Of a stretch of 64,000 nt of DNA, positions 50,872-59,127 are shown one piece after another; the first letter of the stretch is position 1; each line of letters starts with the position of its first letter. The stretch is from Bin5 sp009843665 (GTDB lineage: Bacteria > Chloroflexota > Anaerolineae > Caldilineales > Caldilineaceae). The translations under genes and the position numbers were made by a program. The notes under the pieces are model-generated. The model was not told the origin of the DNA. It ran no database searches and saw nothing but the letters and a program-made list of their open reading frames with translations. Location: positions 2,108,001 to 2,172,000 of the forward strand of contig OZ244818.1 in assembly GCA_965220285.1 (NCBI GenBank), read 5' to 3'.

Positions 50872-52996
50872 ATGAACCACAGCGAGATCGTCAGTTTCAT
50901 TTGGGATGTAGCCAACCTCATCCGCGATACCTTCAAACGGGGCAAGTACTAGGACGTCGTTCTGCCTTTGACCGTGCTGCGGCGGCTGGACTGCGTGTTG
51001 GCGCCGACAAAAGGGACCGTGCTTGACCGGCAGGCCGAGCTTCAAGGAACAACACTGGAGAACCTCCACAGGCAGCTCTGCCTTGCGTCGGGATTCGCAT
51101 TCTACAACACGTCGCGCTACGACTTTGAACGTCTGCTGGCGGACGCGCCCAACGCGGCGGCCAACCTGAGAAACTATATCGCCGGCTTCAGCCACAACAT
51201 GCGGGAGGTCCTGGAACGATTCGATTTCGACAACACGATCAGCAAGCTCGACGAGGCGGGCCTTCTGTTTCAGGTGCTGGAGAGGTTCGGGAGCGTGAAC
51301 CTCCACCCCGACAACGTCGATAACGCCGCGATGGGAACCATTTTCGAGGAGTTGATCCGCAGATTCAACGAAGCGCTGAACGAAAACCCGGGGGAGCACT
51401 TCACTCCCCGCGTCGTCGTTCACCTGATGGTCGACCTGATGCTCGCGGGAGACGAAGACGGCATCAGCGTCCCCGGAATCGTGCGCACCGTTTATGACCC
51501 GTGCTGCGGCTCGGGCGGGATGCTTACCATCGCAAAAGAGCGAATAACCGCCGGCTATCACGAGAACGGCAACCTCCTGGCAGAACCCATCAACCCACAG
51601 GCCGAGATCTACCTCTACGGCCAGGGAGTGAACCCGGAGACCTGGGCGATCTCCAAGTCCGACCTGTTCATGAAGGACCCGTCCGGCCGCGACGCCGACA
51701 ACATCGTCTTCGGGAGCACGCTTTCCAATGACCGGCACGCGGCCATGACCTTCGACTACCTGATCGCAAATCCACCCTACGGAAAGGACTGGAAACGGGA
51801 CGAGCTCTCGGTGCGGGATGAACACGCGCGCGGCGCAGCGGGCAGGTTTGGCCCCGGTCTGCCGCCGCAGCAGCGACGGCCAGCTTCTCTTCCTGCTGCA
51901 CATGCTCGCCCGCGCCAAAGAACCGGAGGAGGGCGGCTCGCGCATTGCCATTATCATGAACGGATCGCTCCTGTTCACCGGGGATGCGGGCAGCGGTGAA
52001 AGTGAGATTCGTCGTTACATCTTTGAAAACGATCTGCTGGAGGCCCTGATCGCGTTGCCGGAGCAGCTCTTCTACAACACGGGCATCGCTACCTATGTCT
52101 GGCTTCTCGGCAATCGTAAACCCCCGGAGCGCCAGGGCAAGGTGCAACTGATCGACGCCTCGTCCTTCTGGGAACTGATGCCTCGCAGCTTGGGTGACAA
52201 GCGCCGTGCAATTCCACCGGAGAAAGCGCGGGACATCGTGAAGCTACGCAAGGACTACCGCGATGGCGACACCCGCGTGGTCACCAGAGACGGCAAGCAA
52301 GGGGAAGCTGTGGTGAGCCGTATCTTCGCCACATCAAATTTTGGCTTCCGTAAGTTTACGGTGGAGAGGTCGCTGCGCCTCAACTTTCAGGCCAGCCCTG
52401 AGCGTGTCGAACGCGTTAAGGAGGAGAGGGCCTTCCAGGCGCTGGCCAAGTCAAGAAGGCGCGGCCAAGCGGCAAACGACGAAATTGCGCAGGGCCGAAT
52501 ATTTCAGGAGGAGCTTATCTACCTGCTGAGCGGCCTGCCGGGCACTGTGGTGCGAGACAAGACCGTCTTCGATGAACTGCTTGATGACGCAATCAAGGCC
52601 GCCGGACTCAGGCTGTCTGCCCCGGTGAGGAAGGCGATTCTGGCCGCGCTTTCCGAACGCGATGAAAGCGCGGCCATCTGCCGGAAGCGGGACGGCAGCC
52701 CGGAGCCGGACCCCGATCTGCGCGACACGGAGCGGGTGCCGTTGGCGGAGGATGTGAACACCTTCTTCGCACGGGAGGTCACGCCCCACCTCCCCGATGC
52801 CTGGATCGACGAGCCCAAGCGCGACGCCAGGGATGGGCAGGTGGGCGTCGTCGGCTACGAAATCAACTTCAACCGCTACTTCTACCGGTATGACCCGCCG
52901 CGCGCGCTGGAAGAGATCGATAGCGACATTCGGGAGATTGAAGAGGATATCGTTCGGTTGCTGAGTGAAGTGACGGCCCCGGCTTCTATACACTGA
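50872..52996 (+). pseudogene. hsdM: Type I restriction-modification methyltransferase subunit, broken
   Basis: Starts MNHSEIVSFIWDVANLIRDT then FKRGKY, the standard HsdM N-terminus, and meets TAG at 50950-50952 where relatives have Gln (KYQDV). The frame then continues through the SAM motif VYDPCCGSGGMLT and catalytic NPPYGKDW until an extra C near 51865 shifts it; the +1 frame resumes with SSDGQLLFLLHMLARAK and runs to 52996 with the HsdM C-terminal region (GIATYVWLLGNRKP). One nonsense and one frameshift mean the adenine methyltransferase is inactive unless recoded. No HsdS or HsdR is nearby. Confidence 0.85.
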
Positions 52997-53014
52997 ATCC
53001 TGCATCACAGGACT

Positions 53015-53056
53015 CAAAAAAGGTCGGTATAGTAGTGCAACATACCGACTTTTTTT
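53015..53056 (+). terminator. Bidirectional intrinsic terminator
   Basis: Perfect 8-bp stem GTCGGTAT/ATACCGAC, 11-nt loop, preceded by six A and followed by seven T. It ends the HsdM transcript, and its T-run overlaps the -35 TTGACA of the AbiE promoter. Confidence 0.8.
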
Positions 53057-53083
53057 GACAACGGCATTGCGATCTTGTACAAT
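53055..53083 (+). promoter_or_regulatory. Strong promoter of the AbiE-type operon
   Basis: TTGACA (perfect), 17-bp spacer, TACAAT (5 of 6). It lies 44 bp upstream of the antitoxin ATG. This is among the best sigma-70-type promoters in the window. Confidence 0.75.
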
Positions 53084-53113
53084 GTCGGCTTATTCCATCA
53101 CAAGGGGCCGACA
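53083..53113 (+). promoter_or_regulatory. Inverted repeat, likely antitoxin operator
   Basis: TGTCGGC and GCCGACA separated by 17 bp, covering the expected transcription start and leader between the promoter and the antitoxin gene. AbiEi proteins repress their operon by binding inverted repeats here, so this is a natural operator candidate. Confidence 0.55.
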
Positions 53114-53126
53114 GGAGTGACGCGCA

Positions 53127-53729
53127 ATGACCGTCGAACTCAATGAAGAGATCCTTCACGATGCCGGAATCGGCAGCTTCTTTCGTCCCAGCCAGCTGGA
53201 GCCGCTGGGAATCCCCTACCACAGGCTGCGCCAACTTGAGAGGGAGGAAGCTGTCGAGCGCGTCGGCTGGGGTCTCTACCGCCTTGCCGCCGCAGAGCCT
53301 ACCGAAGGTCACTCGATAGCCTTTGTCTGTGCCCGCGTTCCCAACGCGATCGTCTGCCTTCTTTCGGCGCTACAGGTACACGAGATCGGCACACAGCTTC
53401 CGCACCAGGTCTGGATCGCCATTCCATACAAGGCAAGGCCGCCTGCGCTGACTGATATGGGGGTTCGTCTGATCCGTTTCAGCGGCGCGGCCTGGACCTA
53501 TGGCGTCCAGGAGACAAAATTCGAAGGTGTGCCGGCTCGCATCACGTCACCGGCCCGCACCGTCGTCGACTGTTTCCGGTTCCAGCGACTGATCGGGAGA
53601 GAGGCGGCGCTGGAGGCGCTGCGGGAGGGGCTGCAGGACGGGAAGGTGACCACGGCGGCGCTGAGGCGCACGCTTGAGGAGTTGCCCTCGCGCAGCCTCA
53701 GAGCCATACTGGACTCAGGACTACTGTGA
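53127..53729 (+). CDS. abiEi: AbiEi-type antitoxin / transcriptional repressor
   Basis: A 200-aa protein. The N-terminal winged-helix (residues about 8-55: GIGSFFRPSQLEPLGIPYHR, LREL-like EREEAVERVGWGLYRL) is the AbiEi DNA-binding domain; the C-terminal domain contains ITSPARTVVDCFRFQRLIG, the family hallmark. It neutralises and represses a type IV toxin-antitoxin system implicated in phage abortive infection. ATG 53127 lies behind GGAG at 9 nt. The overlapping GTGA junction with the toxin gene shows coupling. Confidence 0.88.
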   Translation: MTVELNEEILHDAGIGSFFRPSQLEPLGIPYHRLRQLEREEAVERVGWGLYRLAAAEPTEGHSIAFVCARVPNAIVCLLSALQVHEIGTQLPHQVWIAIPYKARPPALTDMGVRLIRFSGAAWTYGVQETKFEGVPARITSPARTVVDCFRFQRLIGREAALEALREGLQDGKVTTAALRRTLEELPSRSLRAILDSGLL

Positions 53730-54646
53730 CATCAAACGTCTCTGCCTCGGTGAAGGCGCGTCTACTCAACAAGGTAGACAGCGACAGGACAAGATTTGGA
53801 CTGCTCCTGGTCCGCTACGCCTGCGAGCGGTTCCTCTACCGTCTGGGTAAGTCCGGGGAACCGTGCATCCTGAAAGGGGCAACTCTCCTGGGTATATGGA
53901 TGGAGGAACCCCACCGGACTACACGTGACATCGACCTGCTGACGACCGGGGAGAACGATGAAGAGGCTGTTCGCAGAGTGATGACAACGATCTGCAACGT
54001 GCCCTGTCCTGAAGACGGACTGATCTTTGATCTCGATACTCTCCAGGTCTCGTCAATCCGGGACAATCAGAGGTACGGCGGCCAGCGGGCCAGGCTTGTT
54101 GCCCTTCTTGGCAGGGCTGAGATTCCCGTGCGGGTTGACTTCGGCTTCGGTGACGTCGTGACGCCCGGTCCGGAGGAGGTTCAGCTGCCAACACTGATAG
54201 ACGGTGTCCCCGCGCCCCTCCTGCAGGCCTATCCGCAGGTGACCACCATTGCCGAAAAATTTGAGGCCATGGTGCAGTTGGGAAGTAGAAATAGCCGGAT
54301 GAAGGACTTCTACGACATCTGGGCGTTGTCCGAAAACTTCGACTTTGACGGAGCCGAACTGCAACAGGCAGTCGCCGCTTGTTTCGAGCGGCGCGGTACC
54401 CACCTTCCCGCGGAGATGCCTGAAGCTCTTTCGCCGGCATTCTACTCGAACTCAGAACAGCGTAGGTGGTGGCAGGACTATGGCCGCCGGGATGAGTTGT
54501 TGCACGCCCTTCCCGATGACTTCGAGGAAGTCGGCAGCCGCGTGCAATCCTTTCTGGGTCCCGTGTACACCAGCATTCTGGCGAACGAGACTTTCGACCT
54601 GTACTGGCCCGGGGGCGGGCCTTGGCAGGCAAAATCAAGACGATAG
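53726..54646 (+). CDS. abiEii: AbiEii-type nucleotidyltransferase toxin
   Basis: A 306-aa protein beginning at GTG 53726 inside the antitoxin stop. Nucleotidyltransferase motifs: CILKGATLLGIWMEEPHRTT then RDIDLLT (the G-x10-13-D-x-D pattern; here KGA replaces the usual GS/GG), a later acidic residue in PVRVDFGFGDVV, and the KF-containing helix TTIAEKFEAMVQLGSRNSRM that AbiEii proteins use with a KDFYDIW segment. It would transfer nucleotides to a target RNA such as a tRNA. It looks intact, so the pair may be functional. Confidence 0.87.
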   Translation: MTSNVSASVKARLLNKVDSDRTRFGLLLVRYACERFLYRLGKSGEPCILKGATLLGIWMEEPHRTTRDIDLLTTGENDEEAVRRVMTTICNVPCPEDGLIFDLDTLQVSSIRDNQRYGGQRARLVALLGRAEIPVRVDFGFGDVVTPGPEEVQLPTLIDGVPAPLLQAYPQVTTIAEKFEAMVQLGSRNSRMKDFYDIWALSENFDFDGAELQQAVAACFERRGTHLPAEMPEALSPAFYSNSEQRRWWQDYGRRDELLHALPDDFEEVGSRVQSFLGPVYTSILANETFDLYWPGGGPWQAKSRR

Positions 54647-54718
54647 CAAATTGACATGGCGACGTTGACCGCAGAGCACAAACCTTATCCCATCTACAGG
54701 CCTTCTGGAGTCGAGTGG

Positions 54719-54880
54719 TGAAGTGGGCCCCAAAAACTGGACCACAATCTTAGGTATATAATGGAGCAATTCACCAAGCCTGTGGAGGTGCAGAACGATG
54801 GTCAAGAAACGGGAGCGACACACGGCGGCCTACAAGCTCCGTTGTGCGCTGGAGCGTTCGAAAGCAGCAAAACGAATAGC
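54719..54880 (+). mobile_element. Left end of an IS3-family-like element, truncated
   Basis: TGAAGTGGGCCCCAAAAACT followed by GGACC resembles the terminal inverted repeat of IS3/IS2-type elements. It is followed by TATAAT (54757-54762), GGAGGTG and an ATG at 54798 opening MVKKRERHTAAYKLRCALER then SKAAKR, which looks like the helix-turn-helix start of OrfA. After about 26 codons the similarity ends and the frame reads into AT-rich sequence (stop at 54974). The right end and OrfB are missing. It is directly downstream of the AbiE pair. Confidence 0.6.
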
Positions 54881-54994
54881 TGTCCCGCCAAGACGGTCCA
54901 GGTGCAGTGGCCGTGCCCTCCATACAGAAATGCACTATAAATATTATTTATTTTCAGTTCTCCTTTTCGCGTAAACTCTCGTAAACGCTCTTGG

Positions 54995-55023
54995 AACGCT
55001 CGTACATCTCTCGTACGAGCGTT
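54995..55023. repeat. Perfect 11-bp inverted repeat
   Basis: AACGCTCGTAC and GTACGAGCGTT around a 7-nt loop, flanked by related half-sites CTCTCGTAAACTCTCGTAAA CGCTC. No T-run follows. It could be a recombination or protein-binding site, or a terminator relic. Confidence 0.5.
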
Positions 55024-55118
55024 TGACGTGCGTAAGTAAGCGTCTCCCCCGTTCTCGCGAGATTACCCTGACACCTTATCTCATCAAGCCCGTCCCGGTA
55101 CCTACGGGCGGGGGATCA

Positions 55119-55293
55119 GTGCCAGCGGTGGCTGGAGTTTTTTGCCGATTTTGGGGAGAGTGCAAGGGCAGGCTCCGGGCCGGCGCCTACGGGGAATTGA
55201 TGGGACTGGCGGGACGTGGTCTGGCTAGACACCTTCGATTAGGCACCTGTTACGAATATCGACACCAGGTCGAGGAGGCATGTTGTAGGAGAG
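55119..55293 (+). repeat. Long flank of 59-bp element, copy c
   Basis: Shares with 22830-23043 the ordered blocks TCAGTGCCAGCGGTGGCTG, GGGACTGGCGGGACGTG, TTCGATTAGGCACCTG, CGACACCAGGTCG and GAGGCATGTTGTAGGAGAGG. Confidence 0.8.
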
Positions 55294-55352
55294 GGGGCGT
55301 TGCGGGGGCGGAGCCCCCGCACAAGGGAGGGCCGAATAGGCCCGACCGCACA
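55294..55352 (+). repeat. 59-bp double-hairpin dispersed element, copy c
   Basis: Identical to copy a except near the right end (CGCACA for CGCCCA). First-hairpin loop GGA. It lies 228 bp before the chosen ATG of the next gene. Confidence 0.95.
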
Positions 55353-55580
55353 ACTGCAGTGGTCAGTGGTCAGTTGCGACGCATCTCTGCATTGGTGTTG
55401 ATCGCGGACTGGTCATGGTTTCGTTGCTGCCGAAGGTATGCGTGGGTTCGCCCCCATTTTGGGATGCACCGTATCGCGCTGCCGTTGTTCATGAATTGGG
55501 GGGCGTGCTACAATTGGGGTTCCTGTCAGGAACAGGAGGAAGATACGTGCCGCGGCGGGGTAGTTTTTCGGGTGGACAGA

Positions 55581-57230
55581 ATGCGAGGGGTGATGAGAAA
55601 GGCGTGGGCCGTGCGGGGGGTTGTTTCTCTGTGCACGCTGCTGGCGGTTGTGGTGGTGCTGTGGCTGGGGACGGCGACGACGAAGGCGCAGGGGCCGCCT
55701 CCCGCTCCTGGCGACAGTGAAGTGGGCGCGGCCCATCTTTCGCCTGACGGTTGCAGCGAACTGATCATCAACGGCGGTTTTGAGGCGACCGACCTGCACT
55801 GGGGTCTGGCGGGTTCGGCGCTGCCGCCGAGCTATTCGACGGCACGATCATATGCGGGTGACCGCTCGCTGCGGCTGGGGATCGTGGACAGCGCCAACCT
55901 GGAGGCCAGCGACAATCTCTACCAGGACATTGCGTTGCCGGACTCGGCGCAGCACTTCACGCTCAGCTTTCACTACTGGGCGAGCCACGAAGATTCGCCC
56001 GGCAGCGACATGCAGTTGCTGAACATCTACGAAGCGACAACCGGGGTACGGCTGGCGCAGCCGTGGGCGCGGCTCTCCAACGAGCAGTCGTGGCAGTTCG
56101 AACTGATCGATCTGACGCACTTTCGGGGGCGCACGCTGCGCATCGAGTTCGGCGTGCATAATGACGGCAGCGGCGGCCGCACCGCGCTGTACCTGGACGA
56201 GGTCAGTCTGCTGGCGTGTGAACCGGACGCGACGCCGTTCGTGACGCCGCCGGCGAGCGCGGCGCCCCAGCCCAGCGGTACACCGAGGCCAGGCGCCACA
56301 CCGCAGCCGGTGACGACGCCTGTGCCTGACGGCTGTGTCGCGAGCGATTCGCTGACCAACGGTGACTTTGAAAGCGTGCTAGACGGCTTTTCAAACTGGG
56401 CCGTTGGCGAATCGCCGAACCCACCAGTTCTCGCCAACCAGCCGTCCGGGGGCGCCTTGTCATTGCGGCTGGGCAACCCGCCGGGGAGCGGCACGCAGAA
56501 TATCCAATCCTATTCCTCCGTGCGCCAGCTGATCCAACTGCCGTCCGGTGCGTCGAGCGCGTCGTTGCGCTGGAACCATCTTTCGCGCAGCCAGGAGCCG
56601 GCGACGCTGAGCCCGGCGCTGGCGTCCGACCGCCAGGAGCTGATCCTGTTGACACCATCTCTGGCGACCGAGGCGATCCTCTATCGCAACCGGGCGGAGA
56701 ACGCGGCCTGGGAGACGATGACGGTCGATCTGACTCCCTACCTGGACGGGTCGTACTATCTCTACTTCAATGTCTTTAACGACGGCAACGGCCTGCGCAC
56801 GTGGATGTTCCTGGACGATGTGCAGCTGCTGGTGTGCTACGGGAGCGCGGCCGCGCCAAGCGCGGGCGGCGCGTCCAATACGCAACCGCCAGCCTCGCCG
56901 TCTCCTGAGGCAACCTCTTCGCCGACAGAGGAGAGCACGGGCGCGCAGACACCGGCTGCGGACGGCACGCCGGGAGCGGATGCGAACGCGACGCCGGCCG
57001 CGGCCGCGCGCGGCACGATGATCGCGGTCGGCGTTTCAACCCCTTCATCGATCATCCAGCGGTCCAGTCCATCGGCCGCGCCGGCGCAGGTCGCGGAGGT
57101 CACGGTGTGGCAGCGGTTCGTGCGCATCTCGCAGACTGCGCAAGGGCAGACCTTTATCTTTCTTCTGCTGATCGTTCTCGTCGCCATCGGTTATCTGCGA
57201 TTTCGCGGGAGCGGAGGTCCTCCACCATAG
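55581..57230 (+). CDS. Secreted surface protein with two jelly-roll (CBM-like) domains
   Basis: A 549-aa protein. A signal segment lies at about residues 8-35 (ending TATTKAQG). The first domain starts LIINGGFEATDLHWGLAGSA (about 60) and the second TNGDFESVLDGFSNWAVG (about 255); both end in a FLDDVQLLVC / LYLDEVSLLAC strand, the layout of CBM4/9-like or MAM-like beta-sandwiches. They are joined and followed by Pro/Thr/Ala-rich linkers (TPRPGATPQPVTTPVPDG). A TM anchor near the C-terminus (GQTFIFLLLIVLVAIGYLRF) keeps it on the cell surface. ATG 55581 or 55593 could be the start. Probable glycan or adhesion role. Confidence 0.72.
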   Translation: MRGVMRKAWAVRGVVSLCTLLAVVVVLWLGTATTKAQGPPPAPGDSEVGAAHLSPDGCSELIINGGFEATDLHWGLAGSALPPSYSTARSYAGDRSLRLGIVDSANLEASDNLYQDIALPDSAQHFTLSFHYWASHEDSPGSDMQLLNIYEATTGVRLAQPWARLSNEQSWQFELIDLTHFRGRTLRIEFGVHNDGSGGRTALYLDEVSLLACEPDATPFVTPPASAAPQPSGTPRPGATPQPVTTPVPDGCVASDSLTNGDFESVLDGFSNWAVGESPNPPVLANQPSGGALSLRLGNPPGSGTQNIQSYSSVRQLIQLPSGASSASLRWNHLSRSQEPATLSPALASDRQELILLTPSLATEAILYRNRAENAAWETMTVDLTPYLDGSYYLYFNVFNDGNGLRTWMFLDDVQLLVCYGSAAAPSAGGASNTQPPASPSPEATSSPTEESTGAQTPAADGTPGADANATPAAAARGTMIAVGVSTPSSIIQRSSPSAAPAQVAEVTVWQRFVRISQTAQGQTFIFLLLIVLVAIGYLRFRGSGGPPP

Positions 57231-57400
57231 AGGCCGGCGCCCTGTTTTCAGTCCCCGCGCCGGTCACTTGGGTTTGTCGAATCCCCACCAATTGGACTAG
57301 AATGGCTGTGCCCACTACGATATTCGTAGTGGAATGCGCGGATCATATAGAGTCCCTCAATACCAGAAGACAAGGTTCAGACAAGCAGATAGAGGAGCTT

Positions 57401-58648
57401 ATGCTTATCACGAAATCCCCGGCGCCGGACGTGCCTGCGGTGGCGCGCCGGTTGCGGCGCGACGGCCACCACAGAGACGGCGTTGCCCCGGGGACCGAGA
57501 CGTCTGCGCAGGATGCAGACCGCGATGCGGTACCACCCTGTTCGCTTAACGTAACCATTTATGGTCCAACCACCTATCCCAACGGTTTCAGCGCGCTGGC
57601 GTCGGAGTGGAACGACCTGCTGGCCCGCAGCCGCTACGACACCTTCTTCCTGACGCATGCATGGCAGTCGGTCTGGTGGCAGCAGTTGGGTGCGGGCGAT
57701 CTGTGGATTCTGGCGTTTTATCGAGGGGAGAGTGAAGAGGAGAGAGGGGAGAGTGAAAATCCGGCTGACGCTGCGAGCCCCTCTACCGGCCCGTCCGGGC
57801 TGGTTGGGATAGCGCCCTTCTATCTGAGTGAACACACGGAGGGCAAATGGGCGGGGAAGCGCAGCCTGAAACTGGTCGGCTGTGTGGAGGTGAGCGATTT
57901 TCTGGACATCGTGATCGCGGCCGGTTGGGAGAAGGAGGTCTACTACTGTCTGCTGGACTGGCTGCAGAGCGATGAGGCGCCGGCGTGGGACTATCTGGAC
58001 CTGTGCAATCTGCCGGAGGACAGTCTGAGCTACAAGGCGCTGCCCTCGATTTTCCGGAGGGCGGGTCTGCGGGTGGAGGTCGACCAGGAGGATGTGGCGC
58101 CGCACGTGCATCTCCCGGCCCGCTATGAAAACTATCTGATGCAGATCGACAAGAAGCAGCGCCACGAGATTCGCCGCAAACAGCGCCGGGTGGAACGGGA
58201 GCTGGATGTCGGCTTTACGTTGATCCAGTCAATGGACGAGCTGCAGGGGGCGATGGATGAGTTCCTGCGTTTACAGCGCATGAGCCGCCCGGACAAGGAG
58301 TCGTTCATGACGCCCCACATGGAGCGTTTTTTCCGCGTCATGGCGGGCCGCATGCTCGAAGCGGGCCATCTTCATCTCAGTTTTCTGTCTCTGAACGGTG
58401 AAAATGCGGCGGCGCTGCTGGCGTTCGAATACAAGAAGGAGCTGCTGCTTTACAACTCCGGCTATGACACTGAAAAGTGGGCCGGGTACAGCCCCGGCTG
58501 GGTGTTGTTGGGCTATGTGATCCAACACGCGATCGCGCGCGGCATCGAGGTATTCGACTTTCTGCAGGGCGATGAGGAGTACAAGTACCGCTTCGGCGGC
58601 CACGATTACCGGGTCATGCGTACTCTGATCATCAATGAGCCGGTATGA
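57401..58648 (+). CDS. GNAT/CelD-type (FemAB-like) acyltransferase
   Basis: A 415-aa protein. The segment from residue 52 (TIYGPTTYPNGFSALASEWN, then SRYDTFFLTHAWQSVWW) through PARYENYLMQIDKKQRHEIR to GYSPGWVLLGYVIQHAIARG IEVFDFLQGDEEYKYRFG is the 'cellulose biosynthesis CelD / GNAT' acyltransferase layout, with two GNAT-fold halves. It likely transfers an acyl or aminoacyl group in polysaccharide or lipid biosynthesis. A purine tract at 57724-57760 adds GESEEERGESEN at a loop, in frame. ATG 57401 has GAGGAG close by; the first 48 residues look poorly conserved. Confidence 0.75.
   Translation: MLITKSPAPDVPAVARRLRRDGHHRDGVAPGTETSAQDADRDAVPPCSLNVTIYGPTTYPNGFSALASEWNDLLARSRYDTFFLTHAWQSVWWQQLGAGDLWILAFYRGESEEERGESENPADAASPSTGPSGLVGIAPFYLSEHTEGKWAGKRSLKLVGCVEVSDFLDIVIAAGWEKEVYYCLLDWLQSDEAPAWDYLDLCNLPEDSLSYKALPSIFRRAGLRVEVDQEDVAPHVHLPARYENYLMQIDKKQRHEIRRKQRRVERELDVGFTLIQSMDELQGAMDEFLRLQRMSRPDKESFMTPHMERFFRVMAGRMLEAGHLHLSFLSLNGENAAALLAFEYKKELLLYNSGYDTEKWAGYSPGWVLLGYVIQHAIARGIEVFDFLQGDEEYKYRFGGHDYRVMRTLIINEPV
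57724..57760 (+). repeat. Purine-rich tract inside the acyltransferase gene
   Basis: AGGGGAGAGTGAAGAGGAGA and continuing, in frame, encoding a Gly/Glu/Arg/Ser loop between two conserved strands. Same composition and units as the tracts at 28901, 30211 and 31354. Confidence 0.7.
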
Positions 58649-58730
58649 GGGGCTGAACGGGCGCCTGCGGCCGGGAAGGTAGGCGCGACGGCACCGGCCT
58701 GACGGGGCGCGGCGGGGCAGGGATGGAACC

Positions 58731-59087
58731 ATGGCTGAAAACGGATCAGTTCCCATCAGTGACGGCAGTGAACAGAACGGCGCGGGTTCGGGACCGGCCG
58801 CGGAGCCGCAGAGGGAGCCGCCGCCCCGCCAGCCGCGTGCAGAGCGCGAGGAGGCCTTTACCTTCTCCTCGTGGCTGCTGGAAGGGATGGCCGGCCTGTG
58901 CGAGGAACTGCGGCACAACGATCTCGGTCTGCCGCCGGAGTTCTGGACGCACGCCTACGCGGCGCGGCGGGAGGGGCTGCTGGCTTGCCGTGCGCTGATC
59001 GACGCGGCGCTAGCGCGCTGCGAGGCGGATGCGGCGCGGCAGAAAGAAAGACCCGGCAGCCAGCGCGGCCGGGTTGAAATCGATTGA
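58731..59087 (+). CDS. Small hypothetical protein
   Basis: A 118-aa protein with a Pro/Glu/Arg-rich disordered first half (residues 1-45) and a helical second half (FSSWLLEGMAGLCEELRHND, FWTHAYAARREGLLACRALI). I do not recognise it. It has a plausible ribosome context and follows the acyltransferase by 82 bp on the same strand. The last codons overlap a CCCGGC/GCCGGG hairpin. Moderate confidence that it is real. Confidence 0.5.
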   Translation: MAENGSVPISDGSEQNGAGSGPAAEPQREPPPRQPRAEREEAFTFSSWLLEGMAGLCEELRHNDLGLPPEFWTHAYAARREGLLACRALIDAALARCEADAARQKERPGSQRGRVEID

Positions 59088-59093
59088 AACTTC

Positions 59094-59117
59094 AGCGGCC
59101 AGCAGCTCGCGGCCGCT
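59094..59117. terminator. Convergent-gene hairpin
   Basis: AGCGGCC/GGCCGCT, 7-bp stem with a 10-nt loop, in the 40-bp gap between two convergent genes, followed by a small CTCTTT/AAAGAG hairpin. No long T-run. Confidence 0.4.
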
Positions 59118-59127
59118 AACCCTCTCT

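Larger units (their letters stand above)
54647..55580. other. Region with an IS remnant and dispersed repeats
   Basis: 934 bp without a full gene. It holds the IS3-like left end (54719-54880), an AT-rich stretch with an 11-bp perfect hairpin (54995-55023), the repeat module of 55119-55293, the 59-bp element (55294-55352), a CAGTGGTCAGTGGTCAGTTG tract (55358-55377) and GTGTTGATCGCGGACT, also found at 61020. The long plus-strand frame from 55023 to the next gene crosses these repeats and is not translated in my view. Confidence 0.65.

Noticed and set aside
50950..50952. Recoded TAG (pyrrolysine) or selenocysteine in HsdM
   Set aside because: Selenocysteine uses TGA, relatives have Gln at this position, and a second frameshift disrupts the same gene. 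A pseudogene is simpler.
55023..55580. 186-codon N-terminal extension of the CBM-like protein
   Set aside because: It would translate the 59-bp element and its flank, and the signal peptide starts only after 55581.
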